Of a DNA stretch of 64,000 bases, positions 57,428 through 64,000 are shown one piece after another; positions within the stretch are counted from its first letter, which is position 1; each line of letters starts with the position of its first letter. Under the pieces are notes generated by a model. That model saw only the letters and a list, made by a program, of their open reading frames with translations. It was not told the origin of the DNA and made no database searches. The stretch is taken from the NCBI RefSeq assembly GCF_001894945.1, contig NZ_BCXE01000020.1, positions 62,001 to 126,000 on the forward strand, given 5' to 3'. The stretch comes from Rhodococcus ruber NBRC 15591. Lineage in GTDB: Bacteria > Actinomycetota > Actinomycetes > Mycobacteriales > Mycobacteriaceae. The position numbers and the translations under genes were made by a program.

Positions 57428-58984
57428 ATGCCGGTGACACCGCTCGCGACGACGCCCGTGACACCGCTCGCGGCGATGCACCCCTCGTACCCTCTCGACG
57501 TGGTGGCCGCCGTCTTCGGCCGCCTGCTGCGGCGGCACGGGGTGTCCGCCTCGCCCGCCGAGACCATCGAGGTCCGCCGCGTGCTCGGGCTCGTCGGTGC
57601 CCGCGACCGCGACGTGCTGCGAGCCTGCCTGCGCGCGGTGTGCGCGAAGTACCCGCACGAGCAGGCCGGTTTCGACCGCGCCTTCGACGCGCTGTTCGCC
57701 GCGGCGGACGCGGCCGGCGTGACGGACGGGAAGTCCTCGCCGCGAGCGCAATTCGCCGAGTCCCTGCCGACCGCGCTCGAGCTCGACGACGATCCGCAGG
57801 TCGCGCGCTACGCCGAGTACAACGAGCGTGCCGCGGAGGTCGGCGACCACTTCGACACCCCGGAGGCGGACAAGGGCTTCAATCCCCACAAGGACGACGA
57901 CGACGTCTCGATGACCTCGTCCGACGCGGCACTGTCGGTCGACACGGGCGCCGACTCGGGCCGGCGCGGGGTCACCTACACCGTCGACGTGGATCGGGCC
58001 GGGACCGCAGCGGTCGGCGAGCTGGCCGCGAACCCGGGTGCCGCCGTCGTCGGGTCGCTGTCGTGGGACGATCCCGAATCCATCCTCGCGTGGCTCGACG
58101 CCTACGACCCGCGCCGCGTCTACGGCGACGACCACGCAGACGAACCCCTCAGCGCGGCACAACTGAACCGGCTCGTCGAGGCCGTCGAGGCGTTCGTCGC
58201 GGCGCTGTCGCAGGCCGGGCTCGGTGGTCCGCTGCCGGACGGTGAGCCCGATGCCCCCGACACCGCCGGAGACGTCGCGTCCCGGGCCGAGATCGAGCTG
58301 GCGTGCCACGAGGTGCTGCGCCGCATGCGCGGCCCGGCGCGGCCGGTGCCGCGCGAGCTGACCCGCGGCCGGCTCGACATGCGTCGCACGGCGCGTGCCG
58401 GGATGCGCACCGAGGGGGTGCCGTTCCACCTGATCGTGCGTGCCCCGCGTCCCGACCGGGTCCGGTTGCTGATCCTCGCCGACGTGTCCCTGTCGGTGCG
58501 CCCGATCACCGCGTTCACCCTGCGCCTGGCGCAGGCCATGCACGGCCGGGCCCACCGCTGCCGCGTCCTGGCGTTCGTCGACCGGCCCGTCGATGTGACG
58601 CGGGAACTGCTGGCCGCCACGGGCGACGGCGCCCTCGCGGCCGTGCTGGCGCATCCCGGCCTCGACCTCGAGGCGAGCAGTGACTACGGCCGGGTGCTCG
58701 ACGAACTGCTCACCGAGCACGCGGGCATCGTCGACTCGCGCACCAGTGTGCTCGTCGTCGGCGACGGGCGCTGCAACGGCCTGCCCGCCCGCGTCGACCG
58801 GCTCGCCGACCTGCGTCGTCGCGTGCACCGGCTCGCCTGGATCACCCCGGAGCCCCAGCGCTACTGGGCGCAGGCGACGTGCGCGATGCCCGAGTACGCC
58901 GAGGAGTGCGATCGCGTCGTCGTCGCCCGGGACGCCGCCCAGCTGCTGTCGCGGGCGGCGGAACTCGGGCACGCACTGCGTTGA
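57428..58984 (+). CDS. VWA/CoxE-type protein partner of MoxR
   Basis: 518 residues if ATG 57428 is used; ATG 57476 gives MHPSYPLDVV and 502 residues. A helical N-terminal region, an acidic stretch near residue 155 (KDDDDVSM) and a C-terminal VWA/CoxE-like domain with LLILADVSLSVRP, a relaxed DxSxS metal site. It is normal for these partners to bind divalent metal and a client protein. The start lies in a 24-bp duplication. It starts 5 bp after moxR. Confidence 0.85.
   Translation: MPVTPLATTPVTPLAAMHPSYPLDVVAAVFGRLLRRHGVSASPAETIEVRRVLGLVGARDRDVLRACLRAVCAKYPHEQAGFDRAFDALFAAADAAGVTDGKSSPRAQFAESLPTALELDDDPQVARYAEYNERAAEVGDHFDTPEADKGFNPHKDDDDVSMTSSDAALSVDTGADSGRRGVTYTVDVDRAGTAAVGELAANPGAAVVGSLSWDDPESILAWLDAYDPRRVYGDDHADEPLSAAQLNRLVEAVEAFVAALSQAGLGGPLPDGEPDAPDTAGDVASRAEIELACHEVLRRMRGPARPVPRELTRGRLDMRRTARAGMRTEGVPFHLIVRAPRPDRVRLLILADVSLSVRPITAFTLRLAQAMHGRAHRCRVLAFVDRPVDVTRELLAATGDGALAAVLAHPGLDLEASSDYGRVLDELLTEHAGIVDSRTSVLVVGDGRCNGLPARVDRLADLRRRVHRLAWITPEPQRYWAQATCAMPEYAEECDRVVVARDAAQLLSRAAELGHALR
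57431..57478 (+). repeat. 24-bp duplication at the VWA gene start
   Basis: Units 57431-57454 and 57455-57478 share GTGACACCGCTCGCG. The second ends in the alternative ATG at 57476, so the duplication may have generated a second initiation site. Confidence 0.7.
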
Positions 58985-59043
58985 GCGTGTGCACCCGTCC
59001 GGCTCCGGCGGGGCAACGGCCGGTGGTTACTATGGACCGGTAA

Positions 59044-59059
59044 ATACCCCCCGGGGTGT
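59044..59059. promoter_or_regulatory. CsoR/CstR-like operator
   Basis: ATACCCC-CC-GGGGTGT is a near-palindrome of the type bound by CsoR-family copper or persulfide sensors. It lies 99 bp before the AhpD-like gene in the 174-bp gap 58985-59158. No csoR gene is in the window. Confidence 0.45.
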
Positions 59060-59158
59060 GTGTGCGCCGTCCGCCCACGCCACCGCCGGCGGGCCGGCCG
59101 CCGTACGGGAGAGTGCTCCGGCACACGGGCATCCCGGGCGCAGTTGAGGAAGACGACG

Positions 59159-59785
59159 ATGCAGTTCGCGAAGAAGCACTATTCGATCCGTGAGGCCTAC
59201 TGGATCTTCTACCGGGGCGTTCGATCGATGAAGCACCTGATCGGCGCCAGGAAGCGCGCCGAGTTGAGCCCCGAGTTCGTCGAACGGATCATGCTGGCGG
59301 TGACCGAGGTGAACGGCTGCGGCGCCTGCTCCTACGCCCACACGAAGATCGCTCTCGGGGCCGGAATGAGCAGCGCCGAGATCCGGAACATCCTGGCCGG
59401 GGTCCTCGACGACGTTCCCGACTCCGAGGTCGCTGCGGTTCTTTTCGCCCAGCACTATGCCGACACCCGGGGCAACCCCACGGCCGAGGCGTGGGATCGC
59501 CTCGTGGACGTGTACGGGAAGTCCGCCGCCGAGGGGATCCTCGGAGCGATACGGGCCATCATGGTCGGCAACGTCCACGGAATCGCGTGGACCGCGCTGC
59601 GCGGCCGGTTGAACGGGAGCCCGGATCCGCGCAGCAGCGTGGCGTACGAGGTCGCCATGTTGCTGATCGTCCTGGCGTTCTTGCCGATGTCCGTCGTGCA
59701 CGCTTCGATCTCCGGCGTGCGCGGTGCGCCGCTCGTGGAGTTCGACAGGTGGGCCGGCGACCGGGTCAGGGGTCGCGCTTCGTGA
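59159..59785 (+). CDS. Carboxymuconolactone decarboxylase/AhpD-like protein
   Basis: 208 residues, ATG 59159. CMD/AhpD core with the redox motif CGACSYAH (Cys54, Cys57, His61) within VTEVNGCGACSYAHTKIALGAGMS. A predicted C-terminal membrane-like segment (VAYEVAMLLIVLAFLPMSVV) is unusual. AhpD-type proteins are thiol peroxidase partners. Its 3' end overlaps the convergent hypothetical gene by 20 bp. Confidence 0.85.
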   Translation: MQFAKKHYSIREAYWIFYRGVRSMKHLIGARKRAELSPEFVERIMLAVTEVNGCGACSYAHTKIALGAGMSSAEIRNILAGVLDDVPDSEVAAVLFAQHYADTRGNPTAEAWDRLVDVYGKSAAEGILGAIRAIMVGNVHGIAWTALRGRLNGSPDPRSSVAYEVAMLLIVLAFLPMSVVHASISGVRGAPLVEFDRWAGDRVRGRAS

Positions 59786-60218
59786 GCCGGACCCGGTCGG
59801 GGCGGAAGTGCTCGAGGGCCTCGTCGTAATTTGCGCGTGCGAGCCGTTCCGACGTCCATCCCTGCGAGATCCACCGGTCCACGCCGAGCGGGTACCGGAT
59901 CTCGACCCGGTGGGTGCCGCGGATCGCCGTGCGGCCCTCCGCGTCTTCCCGCGCCCGGACGTATGCGGCGAACTCACTGCCCAGCACCAAGGTGCGGTTG
60001 GGGCGTTCGATGACCGGATCCCCGACCCGCCGGTCGGAGTGGAGCGCCCGGTACGCCGAGTCGAGCGCCGCGGCCTCGTTGTCGTGGACGTGCCACGTGA
60101 CGCCGTCCACCTCGTGCCACCACACGATCCATCGGTCGTCGATGATGCTCTCCCAGGGTCGTTTCCGCCGGTGCGCAGCCTGCTTCCTGCGTATCCGGTC
60201 CACCCCTGCGACGTGCAT
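59766..60218 (-). CDS. Conserved-looking hypothetical protein
   Basis: 150 residues from ATG 60218. Basic N-terminus, then DDRWIVWWHEVDGVTWHVHDNEAAALDSAYRALH and a C-terminal SDRRVGDPVIERPNRTLVLGSEFAAYVRARE region; several tryptophans and no known motif. Its GC pattern looks coding. It overlaps the AhpD-like gene tail-to-tail by 20 bp, so the two messages are complementary at their ends. No function is proposed. Confidence 0.65.
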   Translation of the reverse strand: MHVAGVDRIRRKQAAHRRKRPWESIIDDRWIVWWHEVDGVTWHVHDNEAAALDSAYRALHSDRRVGDPVIERPNRTLVLGSEFAAYVRAREDAEGRTAIRGTHRVEIRYPLGVDRWISQGWTSERLARANYDEALEHFRPDRVRLTKRDP

Positions 60219-60312
60219 CCTATATGTCCCGTTTTCGGGGAGGCCGCGGTGGTGGCATTCACTTCGTATTCACCCCGCGGCCGGCTCGCGGAGGCCCGGC
60301 CACACTCGGACC

Positions 60313-60334
60313 TACCTACCCGATCGGGCAGGTA
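60313..60334. promoter_or_regulatory. Palindrome upstream of the second iron alcohol dehydrogenase
   Basis: TACCTACCCGA / TCGGGCAGGTA is a 22-bp palindrome with one mismatched pair. Its 18-bp centre matches the mno-upstream palindrome at 17 of 18 bases. It lies about 100 bp before the operon that encodes the dehydrogenase, histidine kinase and response regulator. Candidate binding site for that regulator, so probably autoregulatory. Gap 60219-60435. Confidence 0.7.
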
Positions 60335-60435
60335 TCGCCCCTGCCGTTCGGTCCGGTGCCGACCCGTCGTGGAGGGGCTAGGCTCGGAAGCCACGTAAGC
60401 TGGATCACAGCAGTCGGGATCGTCAGGAGTGTGCA

Positions 60436-61611
60436 GTGGCCGTCGCATCGGAGCACACCGCGACGACGCTGGCCAAGTTCCACGCCCCGGAGATCGTGTT
60501 CGGGATCGGATCGCTGGTCGAAGCGGCGCACGCGGCGGTTCGGCTCGGCGCGGTCCGGCCCCTCCTGGTCACCGACCCGGGGCTGATCGAGGCCGGCTGG
60601 GTCGACGAGCTGCGCGGTCATCTCGTCGAGCAGGGCCTCACGCCGATCGTGTGGGGTGATCTCACCCCCAACCCCAAGGACCACGAGGTCACCGCCGGAC
60701 ACGAGACGTACCGCGTCCACGGCTGCGACGTGCTCGTCGCGCTCGGTGGCGGCTCGGTGATCGACGCCGCCAAGGGCATCGCGGTGCTCGCCGCCAACGG
60801 CGGCAGCATCCTCGACTACGAGGGTGTGGACCGGGCGGCCGCTCCGATCCCACCGATGGTGGTGGTGCCGTCGACGTCGGGGACGGGCGCCGACGTCTCC
60901 CAGTTCTGCGTCGTCACCGACACCGTCCGAGGCACCAAGATCACCATCATCGGTCGTTCACTCGTCCCGGACCTGACCGTGATCGACCCGCGGCTGCTGA
61001 CCACCATGCCGGACGAACTGAACGCCGCGACCGGGCTGGACGCCCTGACCCACGGCGTGGAGGCGTTCGTCTCCCGCGCCCACAACCCGCTCACCGACCA
61101 CCACGCCCTGCGTGCCGTCGGTCTCGTCACCGACACGCTGGTACGCACGATCGAAGACCCCCGGGAGATGGCGGCCCGATCGATCATGGCGCAGGCCAGC
61201 CTCGAGGCCGGCCTGGCGTTCACCAACGCGATCCTCGGTGCCGCGCACGCGATGAGCCACCAGGTCGGGGGTCTGCTCGACCTGCCGCACGGCGTCATCA
61301 ACGGAGTGCTCCTCCCGCACGTCATCCGGTTCAACGCAGCCTCCGATCCCGAGCCGTTCGTCGCGATCGCCCGGGCGCTCGGGCTCGACGAGCACCGCGG
61401 TCCGGCCGTGGAGGCCGCACTCGCCGTCGCGGACCGGGTCGAACGGCTCGCCCGCGAGGTCGGGGTGCCGCGCGGACTGCGGGAACTCGGGGTGCAGGCG
61501 ACCGACCTCGAACGTCTGGCCGCGGGCGCGCTGCGCGACGCGTGCATGTCCACCAACCCCCGCGAAGCGACGCACGAGCAGATGGTCGCGCTGTTCCGGG
61601 CGGCGTTGTGA
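60436..61611 (+). CDS. Iron-containing alcohol dehydrogenase, 1,3-propanediol-dehydrogenase-like
   Basis: 391 residues, GTG 60436 with AGGAG. NAD motif GGGSVID (104-110), metal ligands Asp202, His206 (LDALTHG), His271 and His285 (AHAMSHQVGGLLDLPHG). It is clearly a different branch from mno (short N-terminus). By position next to the kinase/regulator pair it resembles the M. smegmatis MSMEG_6239 gene tied to 1,3-propanediol metabolism. Probably reversible alcohol/aldehyde conversion. It overlaps the kinase gene by 4 bp. Confidence 0.9.
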   Translation: MAVASEHTATTLAKFHAPEIVFGIGSLVEAAHAAVRLGAVRPLLVTDPGLIEAGWVDELRGHLVEQGLTPIVWGDLTPNPKDHEVTAGHETYRVHGCDVLVALGGGSVIDAAKGIAVLAANGGSILDYEGVDRAAAPIPPMVVVPSTSGTGADVSQFCVVTDTVRGTKITIIGRSLVPDLTVIDPRLLTTMPDELNAATGLDALTHGVEAFVSRAHNPLTDHHALRAVGLVTDTLVRTIEDPREMAARSIMAQASLEAGLAFTNAILGAAHAMSHQVGGLLDLPHGVINGVLLPHVIRFNAASDPEPFVAIARALGLDEHRGPAVEAALAVADRVERLAREVGVPRGLRELGVQATDLERLAAGALRDACMSTNPREATHEQMVALFRAAL

Positions 61612-63047
61612 CCGCTCCCGACCTGTCGCGACTGACCGGACTGCGTTCCGGCAAACCCACGTTCTATCCCCAGTACCGCGGAGCCGCCGAACGTCTCGAG
61701 CGGGTTGTTCACGCGCTCGAGCTGATCTCGCGTGCCCTGGTACGCACCGTCGAGGGCCCCGAGACCCTGATCTGCGCCGTGGCGGAGGCCGCGCGTGCCC
61801 ACCTGAGCGCCCGCTGGGTGGTCTTCGCCCTGACCGACAGGACCCTGCCCGACGCAGGGCCGCGCCGGCTGGTCCTCGGACCCGATGCCACCCCGTTCCT
61901 CGTCGACAACGTCGAAGGCCCACCCCTGCCCGACGACGTGGTGCGCTGCCTCGAGGACATCCGATCCGGCTCGATCGGCCGGGACGCCACCGTCGACACC
62001 CATCGGGCCTTCGTCCCCATCGTCCTCGACGGCGGGGTGGCGGGTGCGATCGCCGCGTGGACACCCGAACACCGCACCATCGACGGCACCGACCACGCCG
62101 TGCTGTCGATCCTCGCCAGCCAGACCGCCGTGGCCCTGCAGAATTCCGCGCTCTACCAGCGGGGCCAGCTGCTGCTCGGGCGGGCCGAGCAGGCCTACCA
62201 GGAGGCGAATCGCGCGGCGGCAGACCTGCAGGCCCGCAACGCCGAACTCGAGGCGACGTTGCGCCAGCTGGAATTGACCCAACGGCAACTCGGTGCTGCG
62301 CATCGGCACCAGGCGCTCGACGAGGAACGTCACCGCATCGCGCGGGAGCTGCACGACAGCGTCACCCAGGCCGTGCTGTCGGCCGGCATGCAGATCGAGG
62401 TGTGCCGCAGCGACATTCCCGACGCCGAGCGCGGCGAGCGTCTCGACCTGGCCAAGGAGCTCACCCGGCGCGCGGTCGAGCAGCTGCGCTCGGCGATCTA
62501 CGCGCTCAACCACCCGTCCGACTCGGATCGCACGTCGCTGCCGGAGATGCTCGAACAGCTGTGCAGCGCGCACACGCCGGGCGAACTCGACATCACCGTC
62601 CGGGTGGGCGGCCCGCCGGTCGAATTGCCGGGCGAAGCCGAACATTCGCTGCTGCGCATCGCAGGGGAGGCGCTGTTCAACGCCGCGGTGCACGCCAACG
62701 CCCGGCGCGTGGTGCTGCGGCTGACCTACCGGCCGGACTCGGTGCTGTTGTCGGTCGCCGACGACGGGGACGGCGACCCGGCGCGGATGCGGCTGATGCT
62801 GCGCCTCGCCGCGGACAACGACTGGGACGGCCGCCATCGCGGGCTGGCCAACATGCAGGCCCGCGCGCACGAGCTCGGTGGCACTCTCGAGGTGCGTCGC
62901 GCCCGCCTCGGCGGGGTCCGGGTGGCGGTGCGCATCCCGGTGCCCGAACCGGCGGTCGACGCGGAGCGGGACGCCGACGAGACGACCGGAACCAGCGGGA
63001 ACAGTGCGGCGCCGGCACCCGCGGCGCGGACAGGAGATCAGCGATGA
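61608..63047 (+). CDS. GAF-domain sensor histidine kinase (MnoS-like)
   Basis: 479 residues from GTG 61608. N-terminal GAF-like sensory domain (about 20-185), a coiled-coil linker of Glu/Gln/Ala-rich helices (about 200-240), HisKA_3 phosphoacceptor RIARELHDSVTQAV with His249, and HATPase with EALFNAAVHANARRV, DDGDGDP and GLANMQARAHELGG. No membrane segments, so the ligand is sensed in the cytoplasm. C-terminal Thr/Ala/Pro tail is disordered. 4-bp overlaps with neighbours show a three-gene operon. Confidence 0.9.
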   Translation: MTAPDLSRLTGLRSGKPTFYPQYRGAAERLERVVHALELISRALVRTVEGPETLICAVAEAARAHLSARWVVFALTDRTLPDAGPRRLVLGPDATPFLVDNVEGPPLPDDVVRCLEDIRSGSIGRDATVDTHRAFVPIVLDGGVAGAIAAWTPEHRTIDGTDHAVLSILASQTAVALQNSALYQRGQLLLGRAEQAYQEANRAAADLQARNAELEATLRQLELTQRQLGAAHRHQALDEERHRIARELHDSVTQAVLSAGMQIEVCRSDIPDAERGERLDLAKELTRRAVEQLRSAIYALNHPSDSDRTSLPEMLEQLCSAHTPGELDITVRVGGPPVELPGEAEHSLLRIAGEALFNAAVHANARRVVLRLTYRPDSVLLSVADDGDGDPARMRLMLRLAADNDWDGRHRGLANMQARAHELGGTLEVRRARLGGVRVAVRIPVPEPAVDAERDADETTGTSGNSAAPAPAARTGDQR

Positions 63048-63712
63048 ACGTGGCAACCCCGGCCGGGACGGTGAATCGCACGGTCCGCATCGTCCTCGTC
63101 GACGACCACGCGATCCTGCGCCAGGGGCTGCGCTCGATACTCGAGCGGGAGCCGGACCTCGAGGTGGTCGGCGAGGCCTCGCACGAGGCCGAGGCGCTCA
63201 CCCTCGTGGGCCGGGTCCGGCCCGACATCGTCCTGATGGACCTGAAGCTCTCCGCCGGGTCGGACTACGAGGGGCTGACGTTGTGCGGGCAGCTGTCGGC
63301 GGCCCACCCGGGGCTGGGTCTGCTGGTGCTCACCACGTTCCTCGACGAGCAGCTGGTCGTGCGTGCCGTGCACGCCGGGGCACGCGGGTACGTCGTGAAG
63401 GACGTCGACACGACCGAGCTGGTGCGTGCGATCCGCGCGGTGTCGCGCGGCGAGAGTGCCTTCGACTCGCGCAGCGCCGCGGCGGTGGTGCGTTCCCTCA
63501 ACGGGCAGACCACGCCGCAGGAACAACTCACCGAGCGCGAACTCGAGGTGCTGCGGCTGCTCGCTGCGGGCCTGTCCAATTCCAAGATCGGTGAGCGCCT
63601 TTTCATCTCGGGCACCACGGTGAAGTTCCACGTGAGCAACATCATGCGCAAACTGAGCGTGAGCCGCCGCGCCGAGGCCGTGTACGCCGCCAGCAAGCGC
63701 GGCCTGATCTGA
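63044..63712 (+). CDS. NarL/FixJ-family response regulator (MnoR-like)
   Basis: 222 residues. Receiver domain VLVDDHAILRQGL with phosphoacceptor Asp66 in VLMDLKL and LTTF/KD switch residues; C-terminal LuxR-type HTH LTERELEVLRLLAAGLSNSKIGERLFISGTTVKFHVSNIMRKL. It is the cognate partner of the kinase and the best candidate to bind the two shared palindromes. Such dimeric HTHs bind inverted repeats. Confidence 0.92.
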   Translation: MNVATPAGTVNRTVRIVLVDDHAILRQGLRSILEREPDLEVVGEASHEAEALTLVGRVRPDIVLMDLKLSAGSDYEGLTLCGQLSAAHPGLGLLVLTTFLDEQLVVRAVHAGARGYVVKDVDTTELVRAIRAVSRGESAFDSRSAAAVVRSLNGQTTPQEQLTERELEVLRLLAAGLSNSKIGERLFISGTTVKFHVSNIMRKLSVSRRAEAVYAASKRGLI

Positions 63713-63737
63713 CGCGCAGTGCGGTGACAGGCCAGAC

Positions 63738-64000
63738 TCAGCAGGTTCCGGTGACCGGTGCTCCGTCGAACCGCTCGCCCAGGAACTCGAACGCGTCCGG
63801 CAGACCGAGCACCGCCGCCGACATGTGGTCGGGACTGGGGGTCTCGACGCGGCGCACCGGCGCGCCCGCGGCGCAGTAGCGGTCGAGCGTCGCGTCGATG
63901 GAGTCCACCGGGACGAGTGCGTCGGTGGGGCTGTGCCATTCGAACACGGGCACCGTCGGCACGCCCGGGTACAGCTCGAGGCTGTTCTCCTCCGCGACGG
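63738..64000 (-). CDS. Secretory lipase/esterase, C-terminal part
   Basis: The frame runs off the window edge, so only the last 87 residues are visible, ending at TGA 63738-63740. They show WHSPTDALVPVDSIDATLDRYCAAG and SPDHMSAAVLGLPDAFEFLGERFDG, the catalytic Asp and His region of the LIP secretory lipase family, plus a final cysteine pair (Cys and TGTC) likely in a disulfide. The nucleophile serine would be outside. Convergent with the response regulator, 25 bp apart. Confidence 0.8.
   Translation of the reverse strand, partial: VAEENSLELYPGVPTVPVFEWHSPTDALVPVDSIDATLDRYCAAGAPVRRVETPSPDHMSAAVLGLPDAFEFLGERFDGAPVTGTC

Overview
The window is high-GC actinobacterial DNA. RpoB, RpoC, S12, S7, EF-G and EF-Tu read like those of Mycobacteriales. 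The mce operon, KstR-type kshB, an NDMA-dependent methanol dehydrogenase (Mno/ThcE type) and an Atu-like acyl-CoA carboxylase operon point to Rhodococcus or a close relative. This assignment is inferred from protein resemblance, not from a search. No tRNA, rRNA, CRISPR array, insertion sequence or prophage was recognised.

Layout. 1-7547: end of an mce lipid-import operon (mceA tail, mceB-F, two Mce-associated proteins). 7548-7887: terminator, then a candidate rpoB promoter. 7888-15477: rpoBC. 15613-16664: IdeR-type iron box and a siderophore-binding lipoprotein, followed by a stop-bearing 24-bp tandem array. 16822-21901: SixA-like phosphatase, acyl-ACP thioesterase-like protein, fprB, DHA2 transporter. 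22003-25098: a compact putative envelope redox cluster with two exported Rieske lipoproteins, a histidine-bearing DUF6529-like membrane protein, a secreted unknown and two DUF202 proteins. 25174-29252: thioesterase, LysR regulator, second DHA2 transporter, EamA exporter. 29398-40255: a tightly coupled seven-gene acyl-CoA operon (TIGR03084 protein, AtuA, FadE13, AccD2, AccA2, FadE12, EchA7) and two TetR genes. 40265-41337: two DUF3558 lipoproteins. 41648-46028: str operon (rpsL, rpsG, fusA, tuf). 46231-48793: five-gene Asp23/Gls24-AmaP envelope-stress operon on the minus strand. 48973-53581: ferredoxin reductase, glutamate-racemase-like protein, SPW-TetR pair and an MFS exporter, with several palindromic operators. 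53601-54656: kshB behind a KstR box. 54975-63712: an alcohol/diol oxidation locus with Mno, MoxR ATPase, VWA protein, AhpD-like protein, second iron alcohol dehydrogenase, GAF histidine kinase and NarL regulator. 63738-64000: C-terminus of a secretory lipase.

The most unusual signals are: (1) six identical in-frame 30-bp repeats in the biotin carboxylase domain of AccA2, in the hairpin between two catalytic strands; (2) a near-identical 18-bp palindrome upstream of both mno and the kinase-linked alcohol dehydrogenase, defining a probable small regulon; (3) recurrent short tandem duplications at gene ends, including one that copies the last codons and stop of tuf; (4) the double-Rieske cluster. 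Members of one pathway sit in translationally coupled operons with 1-4 bp overlaps, and several regulators appear to be read from leaderless transcripts.
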